A program made the translations under genes and the position numbers. 64,000 nt of DNA, from positions 13,163,479 through 13,227,478 of the forward strand of contig CM049321.1 in the NCBI GenBank assembly GCA_026874595.1. Direction: 5' to 3'. This document shows positions 59,750-64,000 of the stretch, piece after piece (the first letter of the stretch is position 1; each line of letters opens with the position of its first letter). A model generated the notes under the pieces. That model worked only from the letters and a program-made list of their open reading frames with translations, was not told the DNA's origin and did no database searches. This stretch comes from Sipunculus nudus (taxonomy: Eukaryota > Annelida > Sipuncula > Golfingiida > Sipunculidae).

Positions 59750-61240
59750 ATAAGACAATGCTGAATGAAAATCAAAGACACAATACAAAAATAGTAGTGA
59801 GAATAAAAAAAATAAATGAAGCATAGTAAATTTTCATTTTGAATTAATAATGCATTAAACAATGTTATCGCCTTCGGTACAAAAGAAATTGAGTACCTGT
59901 TTTGTTTTATATCTCAGAGACTGCAGCCTTCGACCTGATTTAAGACAGACAATATAATTACTGAGCAAGCTTTACCTACCACCATTTTTTCATAATATAA
60001 CTTTTTTCATAAATAATATTTTTGTCCTCTAAACTAAGGCCAACAATATTTCTGCTATTTTCATTTCCGGTCAATTTTCATTTTGTTCCGAATGGTCACG
60101 ATTAATCAGATTTCCCCACCAGCATATCAATGCATACGATATGACACTCTGGACAATCGAAGAATAGAATAAAGCAAGTAGTTCGCTATCAATATTAAAC
60201 GATTTCAGTTTCCTGAGAAAGTATAAACTCTGGTGCCCTTTACGATATACTATGTTTTCATTATGTTCCATTTAAGCCTATCATATATACTACCCCGAAA
60301 TATTTGCACTGTTGTGCTTCTGTTCCATCAATAGATACCGATTATTGACAGGTTGGTCTTTGTCTAAAATCAATTATCAATTCCTTTATTGTTGAGGGAT
60401 TTAGTAACCAATGATTATTCTTGCACCAAATTACTACTTGTTCAATTTTCTTTTGATATTTATTTTTCATCACAACTGGGAATTAATCCAACAACTACGG
60501 TATCATCTGCATATTTCAAAATCAGACACCCTTGTTGTGTAGCGTGGAAATCATTGGTATAATTTGTGAAAAGAAATGGGGAAAGCACGCTTCTTGGCGG
60601 TGCTCCTGTATTCAACCCTAGAACTGATAAATTGTTGTTACCAACCTCTACATATGACTTTCTACCAGTGAGAAAGTGCAGTACCAACAAGCTTAGATCA
60701 TGTGGAACATTTAGCTGTAACTTATTAATCATTAAGTGAGGCTGAATGGTGTTAAATGCTGAGCTATGATCTATAAAAAGCGTTCTTACAAAAGTATGCC
60801 AATGAGATAAATGTTTATATATATTGTCCAGGAGCACAAGAATAGCGGCTTCAGTCCCACATTCTTTTCTGTAAGCTAATTGGTAATTATCCATATGTTT
60901 ATCAGTATAGTTCAAAATATATTTAAAAACACACTTTTGTAAACATTTCATAGCTACCGGTGCTAGAGCCACAGGTCGATAATCATTAAGCACAGTAGAT
61001 TTACTCTTTTAGGTATAGGTTCTATTCCTGATGTTTTCCTTGAGACTGGCACAGTTTTCTAAATTAATGACCTGTTAAATATACAATAAAAAATCGGTGT
61101 TAATTCATCTGCACAGAACACAGCACTTGTGCTGGTACACCATTTGGTCCTGAAGATTTATTACTGTTTAGCCTTAAAACACTTCTAACCTTATGTTTAG
61201 TTAATCTAACCGAACTGGAAATGGAAATTTTGAATACAAA
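59750..61240 (-). mobile_element. Degenerate Jockey/CR1/L2-type LINE reverse transcriptase
   Basis: Pieces of one RT lie in order on the - strand. SNKSSGPNGVPAQVL comes from near 61180, in broken frames. The main frame (60993-60460) then has LNDYRPVALAPVAMKCLQK, the motif A FIDHSSAFNTI, a damaged motif B (GAPPRSVLSP, where the QG pair normal for the group is lost) and motif C YADD (60513-60502). KGHQSLYFLRKLKSFNI with VISYALICWWG (60271-60071) is the C-terminal part, and a LxSGRR-YKTK-type tail runs to about 59870. At least three frame changes separate the pieces. No endonuclease is visible, so the element is 5' truncated. It ends about 360 bp before the glycosyltransferase start codon, in the opposite orientation. 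Confidence 0.85.
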
Positions 61241-61602
61241 CACTTAAAATTATGGTTTAACTTTTCATCAAAGGGAGTTCAATAAATAAAATATATGGTT
61301 GTATCATATTTCATTTCACTAATTTCACTTTAACCACTGGAGCACACCTGGAAAAAAGGGACCATCTAGTGAAAAGAAAAACCCTCAAGGTTGGGCGATG
61401 TTGCTAATATAAACGTGTCTTTTTACAAGTATTCTTGGCAGGTTAATTATTAATCTACTAGGGGGTTTGAAGCAATTGTGGGCAAGCCGGACTGACAAAT
61501 CGCACAATCAGTTGATAGCCAAGAGTGTCACCACCCGTGGCTTTTTTACATGTTAGGATTGACAGGTAAATTACTATACGGTAAAGACATACTGTTGTAT
61601 GA
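61241..61602 (+). promoter_or_regulatory. Upstream region of the glycosyltransferase, possible 3' splice site
   Basis: GGCTTTTTTACATGTTAG|GATTGACAG has an acceptor-like form (junction 61556/61557) 46 bp before the start codon. It would fit a 5' UTR intron. No TATA box or CpG island is evident. Confidence 0.35.
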
Positions 61603-62467
61603 ATGGCGGTTTTTCTGAGAAAATTAACCTTCTGGGCAATGACATTTATTGTGATGTCATTGACGATAGTTTCAATATGGCTGTCACAAACGTTCATTAC
61701 CAAATGTTTCGTCAATATTCAACAGAGTTCTGCAGAATCAGATAACTGAATGTTTACAAAGAGCTGATAATGGAACCTACGAGGAATTTATTGCGGGTTT
61801 TACTACATCTGACCATCCGTGTTCATCTATATTTTATGAGCCGTTGGTACGTACGTTGGGGGAAATTATCCAAAATCGGTTCAGCACACGACTGATTATC
61901 AATAAAGCTACTAATAATTCGCAAACAAAACCTATCCAAAGCCTGCCCTGTCACCGGCATAGGTTTGTTAGTGATGCGCCAGAACACCATTCATTAAAGG
62001 ACAGTCAAGAGGTTCACGAATTCATGGCGAACTGCAGTGTGTATGCTCCAAAACTAATCTCATTTCTGGGTCCGATACGGCGAAACAATACCCTTGAGGA
62101 AAAACTGCCTGTCCCGAATATAGTTCACTACATATGGTTCTCCGGTGGTGAAAACTTTACTTTTCTATATTATCTGTCAATTTTTAAGTTCCTATAAATA
62201 CATTGAACCTGATTTCATTTATATCCATGGTGATAGAGAACCCATCGGTGGTTGGTGGGATCAGACTCTCAGAGATGTTCCTAACATTTATTTTGTGTTC
62301 AAGCAAACAACCGGGATATGTTTTTGGTATAGAGATCAAGAAAATAGAACACAGTGCTGATATGGCAAGGTTTGAAATTATTAATGGTGAGTTGTTTTTA
62401 TACATCTTTGTGTATATTTATTAGATAATCAGATGCGTTTGTAGTCGTATGCCTACTCTCTCTCTCT

Positions 62468-62528
<61 letters not shown>

Positions 62529-63970
62529 CAACTGTTTTAGGGGGATTTTAATTACATATGTATTTATATATTTCAATATATTTTATTCCTGTTGTAAGTT
62601 TCATCTGGATATTGGTTAAATAATACATTTACAAAAAATTACAATAAACCCATTTCTGGACAGAATATTATAAGTGTATACTATTACACTTTATATAAAA
62701 AAAATTAAAATTATTATGTTTTTTAGGAAATAGGAAAATGCTCAACTTATAATATATAGAGGAATGTCCTTATTGAAAATAAAATAAACGTCATAGACCT
62801 TTACCTTGTAAAATGAAATTTTGACATACATTAAGTGGGAATAGAAAAATAATAATTTTTGTAACGTTCAGACACGTTTTTTGTCAGATAATGAAAAACA
62901 TAGTTTCATTTGGAAAAGAAAAACATAAGTATGCACGGTCTGGATGGGTCCAGTCAAACAGAGAAATAATATTCATTTATATAAAATTGCAAATCCCGCG
63001 GGTTTACGGTCATGTAAAGTGGCTAAACTCTGTTACAGATAACATTCATATATCTCTTAACATTAAAAATACCGCCCTTTCGTAGATCTGTAAATACTGT
63101 ACGTGTTGCACTAACCTGCAGTCGTACAGGTTAAAATCAATTAAACAGACCTTTAGCTGTAGCTTGGAGAATAGATGCTCATGTTTATTTACCTTGTACA
63201 CCACAGTAAAGTATATGATTGTGCTCCTATATTTAGCCAGTGGACTTTAATTTTATATTCTCATCATATTCGCAATATAATGATTGCTGATTGTATTTGA
63301 GATATGTAACATGATGCATTAAAGCATGTATCATCATGGATTTTACGCTTGACAAAAAACAGACTATTATTGGTAATTATTATTATTATATGTTTTCCTA
63401 TATTTTTATTTTAGGTCCTATCAAATTCCTATATTTTGGGGTGCCCCTTGCTGATGGGAGCCTTCAGTGTATGTATATCACATATCACTATATAAAAATC
63501 TCTTTGCAGATTATGGCGGCATCTACCTGGACACAGATGTATTGGTTGTGAAATCATTCGATCCACTTAGAAAGTTCAACCTAACACTGGGACGAGAAAA
63601 CCCGAACGCGTTATCAAACGGAATAATAATAGCTCGCCGGAATGCCCCGTTTTTCCGTATATGGATGGAAACCTATCGGACATTTAATCCGAACGAATGG
63701 GGTGAACATTCAGTGACAATGGCTGGGACGTTGCAGAAAATATTCCCGACGCTAGTTCACGTGGAAAAAGGGACCTTGATTAGTCCAAATTATATACAGC
63801 GCAATCTTCTATTTGAACTAGGTAACGACTGGTCGTTAAATTACGCTGTCCATATTTGGAAAAGACACCGATATGTTCCGGATGGTCCGGAAGGGATTAA
63901 AAAACTAAACACCACTCTTGGAGAACTGATGAGGCACGTATATTTTGGATCAAAAGACCTGATTTTATGA
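61603..63970 (+). CDS. GT32-like DXD glycosyltransferase, two exons, exon 1 frame-disrupted
   Basis: Predicted Golgi type II membrane protein of the Gly_transf_sug (DXD) family, which transfers a sugar from a nucleotide donor using a metal bound at DXD. Acceptor and donor are unknown. Exon 1 (61603-62386) starts at ATG with a short basic leader (MAVFLRK) and a ~20-residue hydrophobic anchor. The lumenal part has VPNIVHYIWF, PDFIYIHGD, WWDQT, VPNIYFV and IKKIEHSADMARFEI. Exon 2 (63510-63970) opens with YGGIYLDTDV, then NGIIIARRNAPFF and GEHSVTMAGTL, and stops at TGA (63968). Three +1 frame changes break exon 1: between 61670 and 61746, at the T5 run 62181-62185, and near A3 62305-62307. Each fits one extra base; without them the length would be about 413 residues, normal for the family. 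It may be a young pseudogene, or an intact gene with assembly indels. Confidence 0.85.
62387..63509 (+). other. Intron of the glycosyltransferase gene
   Basis: Phase-1 GT-AG intron of 1,123 bp. The donor is AATG|GTGAGT (62386/62387) and the acceptor is TCTCTTTGCAG|AT (63509/63510). Joining gives a GAT codon directly before YGGIYLDTD, as expected for the family. Confidence 0.85.
62455..62528. repeat. (TC)n(TA)n compound microsatellite in intron
   Basis: About 24 TC units (one AG interruption) continue into about 12 TA units. Confidence 0.95.
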
Positions 63971-64000
63971 AAACTCAGAATCTATTACCAGTTGCACGGC

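Overview
The window is AT-rich nuclear DNA from an animal, most likely a marine invertebrate. A mollusc or another lophotrochozoan is my best guess, based on the kinds of repeats and the style of the one gene, but the sequence does not prove the clade. There is no bacterial-style gene packing. Most open frames of 60-125 codons are chance frames in intron or intergenic DNA, or frames kept open by tandem repeats.

One protein gene is recognisable, at the right end on the + strand (61603-63970): a two-exon type II membrane glycosyltransferase of the GT32-like DXD family (Gly_transf_sug). It has an N-terminal membrane anchor, a phase-1 GT-AG intron (62387-63509) and an intact second exon with the YGGIYLDTDV catalytic motif. 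Exon 1 is broken by three +1 frame changes, so it is either a young pseudogene or carries assembly indels. Possible promoter or first-exon regions (CpG-containing, with CCAAT, GC-box, YY1-like or NRF1-like sites and strong splice donors) lie near 32.5-33.0, 41.4 and 52.7-52.9 kb. A near-perfect recursive splice site lies at 55173/55174 on the + strand.

The rest is a dense mobile-element landscape. (a) Two copies of a Helitron/HINE-like element with 131/149-bp alternating satellite monomers centred on GGTGGCGCCACC lie at 1-799 (+) and 21965-23129 (-). Both end in CTAG followed by T, after a hairpin; the second copy is nested in another element. (b) A second satellite-bearing element with short terminal inverted repeats and a terminal hairpin lies at 21784-25190 (+) and 36382-37616 (-), with related tails at 29555 and 49328. 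(c) A ~335-bp MITE family ('GGTATGGTTCTCAGGCA' ends) has four near-complete copies; four other MITE-like elements are also present. (d) Retroelement remnants on the - strand are two Jockey/CR1/L2-type reverse transcriptase fragments (34.9-36.0 and 59.75-61.24 kb), a 5'-truncated LINE 3' end with a perfect 14-bp target duplication (37867-38422), and a Penelope-like GIY-YIG endonuclease fragment (40248-40616). (e) There is a tRNA-derived SINE near 8.1-8.2 kb. (f) Several long (TA)n tracts are present; a pair of them brackets a hammerhead-ribozyme-like motif at 43.4 kb.

No rRNA, functional tRNA or CRISPR array was seen.
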